Assembly (NCBI GenBank): GCA_949752745.1
Contig: OX457029.1
Location: 42,038,500 to 42,102,499, forward strand
From: Protula sp. h YS-2021
Lineage: Eukaryota; Annelida; Polychaeta; Sabellida; Serpulidae
Length of the DNA: 64,000 nt
Direction: 5' to 3'
Position 1 is the first letter of the stretch; each line of letters begins with the position of its first letter. The notes under the pieces are model-generated. The model was not told the origin of the DNA, made no database searches, and was given only the letters and a program-made list of their open reading frames with translations. Both the position numbers and the translations under genes were made by a program. Below, piece after piece: positions 11,984-24,028 of this stretch.

Positions 11984-12218
11984 CAGAAAGGGATCCGGTT
12001 TCAATGAAAAAAAATCCGGTTTTGTCGCTTGATTTGGATCAGGCCTTTAGGAGCAAGTTCAGGTGCGAGCGACATAAACACTTGATGCACCTTACGGGTG
12101 CTGTTTAAATTTTCATATCGATAAACTATGAGTCCAGGAAAGGTGCCGCTACTTGCATCTCAAAAGTCATTGAAAAGAAGCTCAATGTGATCGTGAAGGG
12201 GCAGGTGGAAGAGTGACA

Positions 12219-12420
12219 TTATCATAGAATAACAGGACATTACTTTGTACATTTGAATGACTACTATTGTATTGACGACAGTGGGAGTGAGTTGGCGCAT
12301 TGTCCCTGGACAGCCGTGTCTGATTCAAGAAGTAAACCTCATGGCCATGCCTGTCGGAGCCATAGTGTGATGTTCAGTCTACATTTCTCAGGGTCTCGTT
12401 AGTGTTGATTCTTTCATTCG
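12219..12420 (+). other. Unassigned open frame with GHY...DDS pattern
   Basis: In the frame after TGA near 12216 about 60 codons are open, including ITGHYFVHLNDYYCIDDSGS. The spacing of GHY and DDS recalls the His-box region of C19 ubiquitin proteases or similar proteases carried by some transposons. There is no start codon, no good acceptor and no second motif, so this may be a decayed fragment or chance. Confidence 0.2.
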
Positions 12421-12920
12421 AAGTCTGTGCTAGTTTTGCCCTTCTTTTATGTTCTGGAGTTGGATGCTGAAAAAGTCTGGAGTCTAGGCTCTTGCAATTG
12501 AATACACTCATTTGAATATACTGTACATAAACAGTGTTGTTGTTTTTTGAAACTAACCTAAAATTGGTGGCATTATCTCCCATAAGAGTTGTAGTTATCA
12601 GCTTACAAAATTGTACGCCTTATGACAGATATGTCCCAAATAGGATTTTCTTTTTGAAACTATTCAAAATTGATTGTTGACTTCGGCGTTTCTGAGCACG
12701 GAAGTTTGCAAATACGATGGGTATTAAGCCAGCAGTCCTGGTTCTTTTTTGTGATGCACAGTGCAAATGTTAAATTGTAGATCATGTTTTTTTTTCAATA
12801 ATCCAAAATATTTCGAATTGGAATTTTTGTATGCACCGTCATTCGATTCTTTAATTCTAATTTCCTTCAAACGAAGTGATTGTGAAGTGACAGGGATTTG
12901 TTTGTTTGTTTGTTTTGCAG

Positions 12921-13129
12921 AACCCGAAGATCCACCAACTCCGTGGTGGGTTTACGTGCTCGTCGTTCTGGCAATCTGTCTGGTTGGTGGAGTAATAGTT
13001 TTCGTCATAATTTACTTCTACAAGAGAAAGAAAAATGGCGGAAGCAGTCCTTTTAAGAGCATAACGACGCGAAGTGCACACGAAGAAGTGCCTTTAGATG
13101 GCAACAAGCAGGGCGCGCAAAATGCGTAA
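12921..13129 (+). CDS. Terminal exon B: membrane helix and short basic tail
   Basis: A strong acceptor (TTTGTTTGTTTGTTTTGCAG) leads in phase 1 into an exon that ends at TAA 13127-13129. It encodes a short acidic/proline linker (EPEDPPTP), a single membrane helix (WWVYVLVVLAICLVGGVIVF then VIIYFY), a stop-transfer KRKK and a tail of about 39 residues (GGSSPFKSITTRSAHEEVPL). There is no upstream stalk or ectodomain exon between 5287 and 12920 that I can support. It may therefore be an alternative last exon of the same gene as A, or the end of a paralogue that has lost its other exons. Helix and linker resemble the C anchor (P-x-W, VVL, V-x-GG) more than A. Confidence 0.78.
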
Positions 13130-14479
13130 TTTGAAACATGGTGAAAAATATGTTTCGACAAATCACATGAGCTAAACGTGAAGTCATGGCCTTGAATTTT
13201 GTTAAGGGAGGGCGTGACCTAACTGATCAGTATATGCTTGGTTCGTACAGTTCTGAATTCTGTTAAACCTTTTTTACATTTTCTTGTATTTCGATTTCTT
13301 TCTATGACCGGGCAAAATTGGTCTGTTTTTTTTTTCGTGCCGATAAAAAATCTCAGTCAGATGTTTTAAAACGTATCTGAACTGAAAGTGTTTGATCTCC
13401 CGTGCAAGGAAACGAAATGGATGTAAATTGTGACGCCACGTAATTTGTCACAAGACCGTTGTTTGACGCTGATCATACCGCGACAATGAGTGACCATTCC
13501 CCGCGGAGTATTTGGTTTTGAAGCTCATATCACACAAAACGCTGGGGGCAGCTGATGATGTTGGTGAAGCCATTTTTACCACCATGTTTAAGGATTTCGG
13601 TCCACACCCCATAGGCCTAGTAGCAGGCTATTGGTAGTTTTGCAGTGGAGACCAGTGTATAGAATACAGGTTCGCGTACGCTCGAAAATCTTCACATCAG
13701 CTGGGCTTCCGTCCCCAGCCTTCAATTTAATGCTTGTCGGCAGCTGTATCGAAAATTCAGTGCCATTTTCGTCATGCAGTGAACGTTGGTTAATCGCATA
13801 AACCGGTGAATGTTGCTGTTGTGTCTTAAATTCTCATTGCTTTATACTAGGTCATAGCATAAATCAGATAAAACTTTTAAAACCTTCTTTAGCAAACCTA
13901 TCCGAGGCATAATTGAGAGTTTTACTTTCAAATGCTCCAAGACGTGCTTCGATCGCTGTTGTGTAAAGACTGAGTGTTCTGTAGGCGTGGTGTTTGGACA
14001 GGCAGCTGCTCCTTTTTGTGTGTGCTTCGTGCAGCTTTTAGCATAAAGTGCACAGGTATTTAAATTTTTAAAATAAAATTGCAAGTAAAATATGAGCACT
14101 GCGAATTTCGCTGGAAGCAGTTCAGTATACCCGATATTCAAAGTTTACCATTTGTAGATTGCGCTGTTGTGACGAATTGGCGCGAGTGAAACAATTACTT
14201 GTCTATGTTAGTACATGGTTGTATAAATTGTTGGAGGGGTGTGCATCACATTCTTGCTTATTTATGGTGAATAACCCCTTAAGGGATAAGATTATTTTTA
14301 CACGTTTTTGCTTTGGCACGGTGTTTTATGTGGTATTTAATTACTTCTTATAATTACATAGATACTAGGATTCGTTTACATATATGTCTATGTAGTTAAG
14401 AAATACGATTCACATTAGCGTCTAGTGATGTAAATGTGCACGGTTCATTCTAGTTTCTGTACACGTGAATATATGGGTA
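13130..14479. other. Inferred 3' UTR of exon B, then unannotated DNA
   Basis: No further exon was found. AATAAA occurs near 14070, and GATAAAAAA near 13342 is a weaker poly(A) candidate. Confidence 0.35.
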
Positions 14480-15145
14480 AACGGTCATCTGCCCCCCGGT
14501 CAACTGCCCCCCTCTTTTGCAACCCGGTCAACTCCCCCCCCCCCCCCCCCTGCAATTTGGCGGGGTAGTCATCTGCCCCCACCCTCCTTTTTTCAGTGGA
14601 AAAAAATCTCTAAAAAATTAGGCAATTGTGATGTCCCTGTCTACTTCGTCTCTGAAACAATTGATCTTAATTGATCTTCATTGATCTTTAACTCTGGTTA
14701 AATAAAGAGATGTGAAAAATTATTGATCGTCTATGAACAAAAAGAGATCTGAGAGACGATTGATCTGTTCTTTGTCGCTGGTTAAAATAGATATAAGGAA
14801 CGATTGATCTGTCAAATGTCGCTCAGTAACTTGGAAGTAAGAAACGATTGATCTATTCACCAATATTGAACTTAGGAGAGACTGATCCCTAAACTAATTC
14901 CAATTCTAATTGCAATTGGTTTCCTATTGGTGAATTGCAATTTACCGAGGTGCATGCTATGTATTATGGTAGAATTCCAACGTTAGGTAAATAAAATAAA
15001 ATATAATTTTACTTATTGTGTCTGTGTAACCCAAGAAAAAAATAGTATATGGAGGGAGGGGGGGGGGGGGCACATGACCACCCCTCCACTTTGAAGGGGG
15101 GGGGCAGTCGACCGGGTTTCAAAAAAGGGGGGCAGTTGACCGGGA
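14480..15145. mobile_element. MITE with long GC-rich inverted ends
   Basis: The left side reads CGGTCAACTGCCCCCC then T-rich then CCCGGTCAACTCCCCC; the inverted right side reads CGGTCAACTGCCCCCC then T-rich then CCCGGTCGACTGCCCCC, an inverted repeat of about 47 bp or more. The interior has several copies of ACGATTGATCTGTTC-like sequence. Homopolymeric C and G runs lie at the inner edge of each arm. No transposase; exact ends and target duplication are not resolved. Confidence 0.68.
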
Positions 15146-15993
15146 TTCGAATATGTGTAGTCATTTATTCTTGATTTGCTGATTAGTGTAGTTTGTGAGC
15201 TTTGCATTTCTAGCACATGTTATTGGTGGTATACCAACGAAATCTTTGAGAAAGAGTAGAAAATTGTGTGTTGGCAAGTGCGAGTGGTGGGGGGGGGGGG
15301 CGTGATATTTATGGCTACGCCCCCTGTGGCCTTTCTCTTTCTTTATCTGCGGGGTCTGATACAGCTGTTGTGCTTATGGAGGGGATGCGCATTTCAGGAC
15401 ACCAAAAGTTATATTCCATTGGTGATTAATATTCTTGGTTTTAAAACAGTTACGTTAGGAAGGACGGTTATGTAACAGTGGTAAAACAGCTCAACCAATT
15501 ACTACATGCTCCTGAAATTAATTATTGATTTATGGGGCACATTGCAGGCTCCGTTGCCAAAACACTGGTAATATTTTCGATCGATGAGTGTAACAGAAAA
15601 GGGGAAAAAAAACGGAGCAGACACAACAATGCCATAATAGAATTTGCAGTGTGGTTCACTGCCTGTACATAATGTAAAATATGTGTCTGAAGCATTAGTT
15701 AATGTAGTGTGGATCGATTTTGTAGACAGTAGAGCTTTACGCGGTGATTTTCAAACCGTGCATGGATTCATAAATTGCTCGCATCGGCAACTGGGATCGG
15801 AGCGCAGTCGGGCCACTTAAAGATGCAATTTCGTGCGCGTGCAGAAATCATTTTCCAGCACCATACTCCCAACCACAAAAATAAAAAGCAAAAAAAAAAA
15901 AAAAAAGGTTTTTTTTTTAAGGTCTTGAATTAGTCGCGGGGTGTTTCGAAGTTCAGATATAATGCGGGACAAAACAGGGATGTGGATGAAAAA
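15146..15993. other. No gene seen
   Basis: Unannotated DNA with G, A and T homopolymer runs (about 15288-15300, 15890-15906, 15909-15918). TSD copy 1 of the next element lies at 15986-15993. Confidence 0.4.
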
Positions 15994-16311
15994 TAGGGGT
16001 GTGTTCCGAGGGCCTTTGGGTCGGGCCGGGCCGGGCCAGGAAAGTTAAAGGATATACATATACACTGTATATTATTCTATTTATAAATACATATATATGG
16101 TATAAAATGCTGAAAAACATTTCTGGATTGCATAAAATGTAATCCATACAAAATGGAGTGTAAAGTGAGCAACGATATATTCGAAATGTGTAAAATTAAA
16201 AGATACCTATCAAGTACAAATAAAATGCGTCATGAAAAAGTCAGGCCCGGCCGGGCCCGAAATGGCCCGAAATTCAGCTTGGGTCGGGCCGGGCCTTGGA
16301 ACAGAACCCTA
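15994..16311. mobile_element. hAT-type MITE with 8-bp target duplication
   Basis: The element starts TAGGGGTGTGTTCCGAGGCC-like and its inverted right end is TAGGGTTCTGTTCCAAGGCC. It is flanked by a perfect 8-bp direct repeat ATGAAAAA (15986-15993 and 16312-16319), the duplication length of hAT transposons. GC-rich subterminal repeats GGGTCGGGCCGGGCC lie inside both ends in opposite orientation. At 318 bp without a transposase it is non-autonomous. Confidence 0.85.
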
Positions 16312-16319
16312 ATGAAAAA

Positions 16320-18052
16320 TGATGTTTGTGAGGTGGAGATCTCACTGCTTTGATGGCGACTGCAGCTGTGTAATGCACTCGTGCGCTGCTTTCTGTTATG
16401 CCAGGTGTAGGTTTCACTTGTTAAGGTTTAAGAAAAAAAAAAAGATTTTGAGAAACTAAGTGGAGGGAAAAATAAGGGAAGCGACGATTCGAATTATTGT
16501 AAGTGTGGTAATATTTTGAAATAGAGTTTATTGTTGATTGAAAATGAGGTCAATCCAAAACATACTTGGCAACTGTCTCTGGTGAATCAATAATTACAAC
16601 ACGCCATTGTGAGTCAGACAGTGGTAAACAACCCCTGAACTGGGGGAGTGTGAGGTGGGGGGGGGGGGGGGGGGGTGGTTACTTTACCATGAAGTATGCG
16701 CTGAAATATGAAAGTGATTGTGATTTTGATATCATGGTTCCCTGGTCAGATACTGCCATTTTTTTTAGCTGTTGCCATATATCTGTTCTATATATTGTGC
16801 AAACAGATCAAAATCGTTTTGAAAAAAAAAATGGAATGTTCATGGTTTGGTGATGGGTGATAATATTTAGAACTTTGGATTCACTGGATTAAAAGACTGT
16901 TGTGCATGAGAATAAGTTTTTTTTTCGTGCATTGTTTATCAATTGAAAGCTTTCACTAAATCTAATATGTACCAGGTTTTGGGAGATTCAAAAGCGAGTC
17001 AAATTTTGTTAGGCTTCGGCCCAGTCTGTGCCCTTTTATTTGCACACTATGTTTATTGTGTACACAAAGACTGAATCGTGGTATTATGGTCGTAGCTAAG
17101 CCGCGCTTTGTGTTTCCTTTTTTATCAATTGAACGGGCCCCCGTTTCCCGGTAATGTTTAGCATTATTCATGAATGTAGTATTTTTAGAAGCAATCATAC
17201 GATTGGAAAATCTAAGGGAATTCACCGCTTTCCGCTTCCTTGCTTGCCTTTGCAGTGCTATAATGCGCTGTGATGAGACTCGAGACTCCTTCAGTGAGGT
17301 TTTATATGTGTGCAGAATGGCATTGGCTGCATATTGTACAAAAAAGGGCAAATCTTTTGGATTTTGACTGTACGTCACAACTGTTCTTTTGTTTTCTTCC
17401 GCCTTTTTCTTGTTTCAAAAAGGTTTTCACAAAACTTGTGTGTTTAAAGCTCTCAGCTTGGTCTTTGGTTCCCAGAGGAGGGTTATAGGCTTGGGTGTTA
17501 TCTATCGATCTGTACATCACCGGCTATTATTCCCACACCGATAATCCATTTTTATTTTGACCATGACCGAGCCTAAAGGCCACACCAGACGCCATCTTCA
17601 ATTCTCACCCCCCAATTCCTTGTTGATGCGATATCACAAAATCTGCCTAACTGATCGTCAACAAGAGCACGTCATACACAAGCACGCTTTGTAGTTGATC
17701 TTAGAATCGATCAGAAAATTTAAAATGGTTGCTATCCGCCATCTTTGATTTTCCCTTCAGTTCTTGGAAAACATTAGAACTCGTGAACAATTTTACGACT
17801 AGTCCCCCAATTTTAGACATAGGTTAGACATTTTTCAATGAAAAATGTCCCTTCAGTTGAAACAACTAACTCCTGTGGCCAAACTTAGGGAAGGGACTTC
17901 ACTTATTAATTTTGTAACTTTCAAACTGATTTAACGAGGATTTGTCGACACTTACGTTTTTTCGATAGAAGCATGTATACTTTTTAGCCCAGCTGACTTT
18001 GTCATCACGCTGTCTGCCTTTCATCTGTGTGTGCGTATATGTGTGCTGCTCT

Positions 18053-18053
<1 letters not shown>
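16320..18053. other. No supported gene
   Basis: A minus-strand open frame at 16962-17378 (138 codons, Lys/Arg/Ser-rich) has no recognisable domain and overlaps frames on the other strand. A poly(G) run is at about 16657-16675. I see no splice-supported exon. Confidence 0.35.

Positions 18054-18104
<51 letters not shown>
18054..18104. repeat. (ATT)n microsatellite
   Basis: About 17 ATT units. Confidence 0.95.
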
Positions 18105-18105
<1 letters not shown>

Positions 18106-18429
18106 GCAAAATTCTAAGGCTATAAGACCATTGATTCTGTTGACTTTGGTAAAATATATTCTAGATGGTTCTTCACAAATTATCGTTTAATTTTGGTGGT
18201 CGCCCAAAAAATCTGAATGCCCTTTTGAAGAAATTGATTCTATTGACTTTAGTTTGTGCACAGAAATATTCTGTAGATGGTCCTTCACAAAACTATCATT
18301 TAATTTTTGCGATGAAAAAAATATAGGCGGAATGGTGGCCTCTTGAAAATTACCACTGGTCAAATTTCAGAACCCTGCACAGCACGGTGGGAGAGGGGGG
18401 AAGGGGGTGGTGGGGAGGGAGAAAATGGA

Positions 18430-18660
18430 ACGAGTTAACATCTCAAGCCTACAATTATTGATCCCGTTTATTCATCGAGTGTTGAAATATTTTGAAATAT
18501 TTTGAAATATTCTGAAATAATACAAGTAGCACAAGTGGTAACCAGCAAAGATCGGTATTGTAAGCGAGCCAGGCCGGCCCAGTGCTTGAACAATCCTTGA
18601 GCAATTGAATGAAAGCTTTATTTCGAGAATGTTCTTTCAAAATCTTACAATGTTTCATTG
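18430..18660. repeat. Diverged fragment of the 164-bp satellite
   Basis: It shares CTCAAGCCTACA, TTCATCGAGTGTTGAAATATT, GGTATTGTAAGCGAGC and CGGCCCAGTG with the array at 1-812, with an internal triplication of TTTGAAATAT. Confidence 0.75.
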
Positions 18661-19670
18661 GACGCTATATATATTGTCGCAGTACATCGTGTTTGTTTAT
18701 CATTTTATTTAAGCGTTTAAAATCCCATGTGTGGCGTACATTTACACTTAACTTAAAGTGTTAGAGATTTTAAGAGCCAGCTTGGCGCAGTGAACCCTGT
18801 TGTTTTGTTCTTTATTCTGACGAGAGATTAAAGTGTACTTTTATTCCAAAATGGTTCATTTTAGACTTGGGTTTTTGGACGGACTAAACGTATTCTTTCA
18901 TGTTCTCATCGGGCGGCAAACGGCATCAGGATGAAATTTGACAATGAATCCTGTGAGATATACTTTGTTTCTGTTTCTGTTTCTTTAGTTGAGTGGGATG
19001 GTGGTGGCTGAAAATGTGCTTACAAATAATTCTCAGTGTAATGCTTTTTGTATTGTCGGAAAATAAACGTGCTTTAAAGTTTAGTTTGTCTTTTTATGAT
19101 ATTGTTCCCTCCAACAAGCTTTTCTGTTTAACGAAGTATGTGCTGTGCTCAGAAGTTGAATTAGGTTTACGCGCAGTTCTGTCAACCTTTAAGACATTTC
19201 GTATGAAGAAAGCGTATAACAAACGCCATCAAATAAATTTCATAGCATTTAAAAGCAGGAGAAATGTCAGAAGTAGTGCTTGGTTGGTTTGGAAGACTGT
19301 TAAGTGTGGTCGCAATTAGAACAAACGAAGACCGCATGTGACCTCGTTACGGCAAAATATATATGCTGCGACCAAGATCTGGCGCGCAACAGATCTCGAT
19401 AACCTAAAGCGGGATCATATTCAAATTTGATGTTATTCCTTGTACAAGTGTGTTTCCTTCAACTTAATTCTCCTATGGGTAAAGAGGACATGTGACGTAT
19501 TACGTACATAATTTCAGTCATTAAGAGTTGACCGTGTGACTTTTGAAGTGTCTTTTACTGGCATCATGGTGTATCCCACAATGACGTATTAAGTAATGTG
19601 TCCCATGGAGAGAAGAGACTGGCCAGCAATTTTAATTGAATTCGTTTCCAATTTTGCACGATTGTTTTCT
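18661..19670. other. No supported gene
   Basis: An open frame at 18993-19319 has no recognisable domain and its start lacks a convincing context or splice sites. Confidence 0.35.
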
Positions 19671-20410
19671 AGGTAGACCTCTCTTGAAAAGTTACTTTTT
19701 TTGGTGATCCGCCAAAACTTGGCCAAATGTGGGTGGGGGGGGGGGGGTTTATATTTTTATGGTTGCCAATTTTCTTCTTTTCACACAATTTTGATCAGAT
19801 TTAAATTTTGTACGAATGTTCTTTAAGTAGCTTCTCTTGAAATATTACTTTTTTTTTGGCGTTTCGAAAAAAATAATTGGCCAAATGGGGGTGTTATTAA
19901 TTTTTTGGTGTGTTTTCAAAATGCTGCTTCTACAATTTTGATCGGATTTTGGGCAATTGTTCACTAGGATGGTCCTTCTTGGAAAATTACTTTTTTGGCG
20001 ATCCGCCAAAAATTGACCATATGGAGGCATTTAAAATTTTTTGTTGTCAGTTCTCAAGGTGCTTCTCGAACAATTTTGATCAGATTTTCTTTAAATTTTG
20101 TACAAATGTTCTTAACATAGGCTTCTCTTGAAAATTTACTTTTTTTGGCGATTCCCCAAAAATTGGTCAAATGGGAGACATTTTTAAATTTTTTTGGTGT
20201 CTGATTTTCAAAATGCTTCTACAATTTTGGTCGGATTCCTCTCCAATTTTGTTCAACTATTCTCTAGGAAGGCCTTTCTTGAAAAATAACTTTTTGGCGA
20301 TCCGCAAAAAATTGGCTAAATTTTTTGTTGCCAGTTTTCAAAATGCTTCTCGAACAATTTTGATAAGATTTTCTGTAAATTTTGTACGGATGTTCTTAAC
20401 ATAGACCTCT
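19671..20410. repeat. Degenerate tandem array with GATCCGCCAAAAATTGGCC core
   Basis: Repeated blocks carry TCTTGAAAAATTACTTTTTT, GGCGATCCGCCAAAAATTGG, AATTTTGATCAGATTT and TTTGTACGAATGTTC. The TTGGCCAAA core and the following GGTTGCCAATTTTC are related to the ~125-bp array at 34936-37980. Short frames here are artefacts. Confidence 0.75.
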
Positions 20411-20429
20411 CTTAACATGGGCACTTTCA

Positions 20430-21600
20430 CAGATGATGGTAATCCTTTTGATCATGATAAAAGCTGTGCCACACATGAACTGTCTACTTTCAAAGTTGTC
20501 GACTCCGAACCTATAACCAAATTTGTTATAAACGCTCCCTTAAAAACCTGTGCACTGGATCCTGTGCCAACATAGCTCATCAAGTCAATCATTGATGTTC
20601 TGGCAGAACCACTCACACATATAATCAATTCGTCGTTATCGCAGAGCACCGTGCCAAAACTTCTTAAAGTGTTCTTGTGACTCCGTTACTGAAAAAGCCA
20701 ATTTTATACAAGATTACTAGCAATTACAGACCAGTATCAAATCTTCCGTTCCTCTCAAAACTTCTATAGGACGTTGCCATTTCTCAAATTGGTTAGCACA
20801 TATTCAACAATAATCTCCAAAAGCCACTGCAATCGGCATACCGGACCAAACATAGCACTGAAACGGCCCTACTCAAAATTGTTGAGGATTTCTAACCTGT
20901 TTTGATAAACGCGAAGTACTGTTTATGGGGCTGCTGGATCTATCAACAGCCTTCGATACTGTAGACAATGAGTTGCTTTTACGTCGTCTGGAGATGTCAT
21001 TCGGTATGACTGGCGATGCGCTCACTTGGTATCAGTCGTACCTTAGCAGCCGTACAAAATGTGTTACCATACATGGGGAAAATTCAAATCCTATTCCGCT
21101 GGAATGGGGACTTCCACAGAGATAAAAAATGGGACCACGTGCCTGTGCCAAATACACCAAACCGCTTGGAATTATATTCATTCTTGACCTTGAAGGTCAG
21201 GGTAAAAGAAATTGCAGATTTCACGACGTCTCATCATCCTCTATCTGTGTGCCAAATTTCATCGTCCTAAGTCTAATAGCGTAGTAGGATTTTTCTGGAA
21301 ACCAACGAAACGGAAAAAAAGGAAGGAATAAACAGCCAGAATTCTTAGCAAAGCATACCCATTTGCAAACTATGTTTGCAAGTGGGAATAATACATTCAT
21401 TAGTGATCTCCAAATTAGACTATTGTAACTCTCTACTCTTTGGACTTCCCAAATGTACTGTGGAAAAGCTCCAACGGATTCAAAATTCTGCAACAACAGG
21501 TGATTACATTGTGCCCAAGACGCGACCACATCACACCCCAACTGAAGGCCCTTTCGTTCCGATACAAGTTAAAGAAATATGCGCACTGATGGAAAATAAG
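20430..21600 (+). mobile_element. Decayed non-LTR retrotransposon, reverse transcriptase
   Basis: Three collinear RT pieces are interrupted by stops and frameshifts. FVINAPLKTCALDPVPT (about 20520) matches the conserved stretch N-terminal to the RT fingers of CR1/jockey-type LINEs. MGLLDLSTAFDTVDNELLL (about 20925) is motif A with its catalytic Asp, followed by SYLSSRTK and a damaged motif B (LEWGLPQR then stop). VISKLDYCNSLLFGLP (about 21390) with EKLQRIQNSAT is the C-terminal part. The YxDD region between 21130 and 21370 is missing. It is dead. Confidence 0.88.
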
Positions 21601-21966
21601 CACCCAGCATCAGCGCAAATTAGGTAAACATGCGCACTGGTCCGAAATGCGAACCGCACATCATTTCAGCCTAAAGAAACATGCGCACTTGTCCAAAATG
21701 AGACCCGCACATTAACGGAAGCTAAATAAAAATGCGCATTGGTATGAAATAACCGTGCATTGATGCAACGCATGCACAGTGATCTGAAATAAGAACCGCG
21801 CATCGAGGCAAGTTGCATAAACATGCGCAGTGGTGCTAAATGCCACCCACGCATTAATGCAAGTTAAACAAACATGCACACTGGTCCAAAATAAGCACCC
21901 AAAATGAACACAAGTTAAATAAACATGTGCACTGGTCCGAAATGCAAACCCCGCAAAATAATACAT
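21600..21966. repeat. ~60-bp tandem array (ATGCGCACTGGTCCGAAAT)
   Basis: About six diverged units carry AAACATGCGCACTGGTCCGA, AATGCGAACCGCACAT and AAGTTAAATAA. The minus-strand open frames at 21666-21966 are translations of this repeat. Confidence 0.85.
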
Positions 21967-22139
21967 ATTAAAGTATTAAAAGCTAAGTAATACTGTTTTA
22001 GACGTAATTACATGTGTTTGGTTATATCACCATTCACTGGTCGTTTCTGGTCTTTAAAATAATTGAGTATGTCCCACCAAGAGTACACGTGTGTGGACAT
22101 AATTTCCATGAGTTGTTCGAAGGTATCTCTGGTAGACTA

Positions 22140-22345
22140 TCCAGTTCCAATTTTACAGGGAAATTCCCCTGCTCATGCATGCTGGAATTGGTCTTATCGC
22201 TGTTTGAAAGCTTGGACTTTGTCCTTGGACAAACATGTACAGTGTGACTGCCACTTTTTGGCAACCATACGATCTTATCCATATTCATACGGGATTCACT
22301 AGATCTCGGCTGATCACAATGTCCCTGGACATTCTTGTTTCGGAT
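22140..22345. repeat. Dispersed repeat, copy 1 (ends AATGTCCCTGGACATTCTTG)
   Basis: It shares TGCTCATGCATGCTGGAATT, GGTCTTATCGC, GGACTTTGTCCTTGGA and the near-palindrome AATGTCCCTGGACATT with 23225-23405 in the same orientation. Confidence 0.75.
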
Positions 22346-22659
22346 CGGACCACAAGGCAAATGAAACCACCCCACAGGTAGGACCCCACCTGACTATCCC
22401 GCTCTATGTGCTTTTCCTTCTAATCGGACCACTTTAGCTGCAGGTAGTCCTGTTTTCAGTGCAAGAGTATATTACAAAAAAAATCACCTAATTTCGATTC
22501 CAATAGTAGTCATATTGCCTGAAATTTGCAACCCTATTTCATAAATTCAAATTTTCAAACTAGACAGAATTTTGCTAGCGGAATAGACCCACTTGCAGAA
22601 ACCACTAAAGATAATATTTTTATTAAATTATGACCAAGAAGAAAGTCACGCAGTACCAA

Positions 22660-23000
22660 TTCTTTGTCGTCGTTTCGCCCAAAGGGTTAAAAATGAGCTC
22701 AAAATGGAACCATTCTCAAGATAATACTCAACTTCAGGTTTTTCACCTTGACCGTGAAAGGTCAAGGTCATCGATGTACCGCTTTTTTATCTAAGCTCAA
22801 AGGTTCGAAAATGAGCTCAGAGTCACTCTATCTCTATATGTTTTCGAGATAATGGTCAATTTCCGGTTTTTGACCTTGACCGTGACCATGGTCAGGGTCA
22901 CCGAGGTACCGCTTATGTAACGCTGTTTATGCCCAAAGCATCGAAAATGAGCTCAAAATCGCTCTATCTCTAACCGTTTTTGAGATAAGTCGGCCTATAG
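22660..23000 (-). repeat. Inverted copy of the ~137-bp array
   Basis: On the minus strand it reads ATCTCAAAAACGGTTAGAG, GAGCGATTTTGAGCTC and GTGACCTTGACC, as in 1075-2326. About 2.5 units lie between the two copies of the dispersed repeat. Confidence 0.8.
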
Positions 23001-23224
23001 TTAACGGCACATGAGGTCATATGACCTTTGACATTGACTCTCAAGGTCAAATTCAATATGGAAGGTTGCCCCTTACTGAGTAAGGTTTACCAGAGATACA
23101 TAAGATCTGTTTACCGTTTTTATGGGAAACAAATCCTTGTATGTATTTATCGTCTATGTTGGGGTCCGTTGCTAAATTAATTATTTAGCTAGCTCTTTGC
23201 CATCTCGTCTTTTGAAGCCCAATT

Positions 23225-23405
23225 TTCAGGAAAATTCTCTTGCTCATGCACGCTGGAATTGGTCTTATCGCTTTTAGTATGCTGGGACTTTGTCCTTGGA
23301 AAAACTTGTGCAATGTGACTACACCTTTAAGGCAACCATACAAGCTTATTCATAGGATTCACAAGATCTGGGCTGCTCACAATGTCCCTGGACATTCTTG
23401 TATAT
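23225..23405. repeat. Dispersed repeat, copy 2
   Basis: Same order of blocks as 22140-22345 with about 80% visual identity, again ending with AATGTCCCTGGACATTCTTG. Confidence 0.75.
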
Positions 23406-23773
23406 ATTCCGAGCTTTATCTCTCTATTTTACTGTCCATTAACTAGTCTACATTGAACTGCATATTGGGTTCCTGGACAAACTGACAGGAGGCGATGCTG
23501 CCATTCCCTTTTACGTTTTACTATGTTGTTTGATTAAAAATGCAAAAAAAACTCTTCCATTAATGAAGTTATTGGACTGGACTCTCCTTATCCCAGCTTT
23601 AAACTAAGGAGCCGTTTTGATGGTTTCCTACCGGTTCCTTTAATCGAATGGCTTGTCATTGGTTCTACTGCGATTTCGAAAACCTTTTGTTTTAAGTCTG
23701 TGATATTGTGGACTTTTCCGCATAGAAAAAAACCTGTGGAATGGCAGTAATATATTTAATCATACATTAACAG
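23406..23773. other. No gene seen; leads to acceptor of exon C1
   Basis: AT-rich unannotated sequence. The last bases (TTAATCATACATTAACAG) form the acceptor for exon C1; the pyrimidine tract is weak. Confidence 0.4.
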
Positions 23774-24028
23774 GATCAAGTGCAGTTACACATCCCGAAA
23801 CCACATATTCGGAATCAGCGACTGACCGGGAAACTTTCTCTCACTCTCAGTCTATTTCAACGGATGCGAGCACTGGAACTAGCGTTGCTTTGCATTCAGT
23901 GGCTCTCATCAACAGCGCTAACTCCAATACTAACACAAACCCCGACCTTACTACTGCTACGGAAAACATCCAAACCGTTGCACTGTATACCGGTGTGTCT
24001 ACAGGCCAAAGCGAAAGTGACGGAGATC
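23774..24028 (+). CDS. Exon C1: Ser/Thr-rich stalk of a membrane protein (internal)
   Basis: A 255-base exon, phase 1 on both sides, ends at the strong donor GATC|GTGAGT. It encodes 85 residues dominated by Ser, Thr, Asn, Glu and Asp (for example TYSESATDRETFSHSQ, then STDASTGTSVA, then TNTNPDLTTATENIQ), a mucin-like extracellular stalk. The final C joins AT of the exon at 27649 to give His. No signal peptide or folded domain is seen before it in the window, so its 5' partners are unknown: they may be outside the window, shared with gene A. Another frame is also open over much of this exon but has no splice support. Confidence 0.7.

Noticed and set aside
16962..17378. 138-codon minus-strand frame
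   Set aside because: No domain, no splice sites, and competing open frames on the other strand; length is within chance for this much DNA.
21666..21966. Minus-strand frames with HVYLTCV-like repeats
   Set aside because: Repetitive peptide arises from the 60-bp tandem array, not from a gene.
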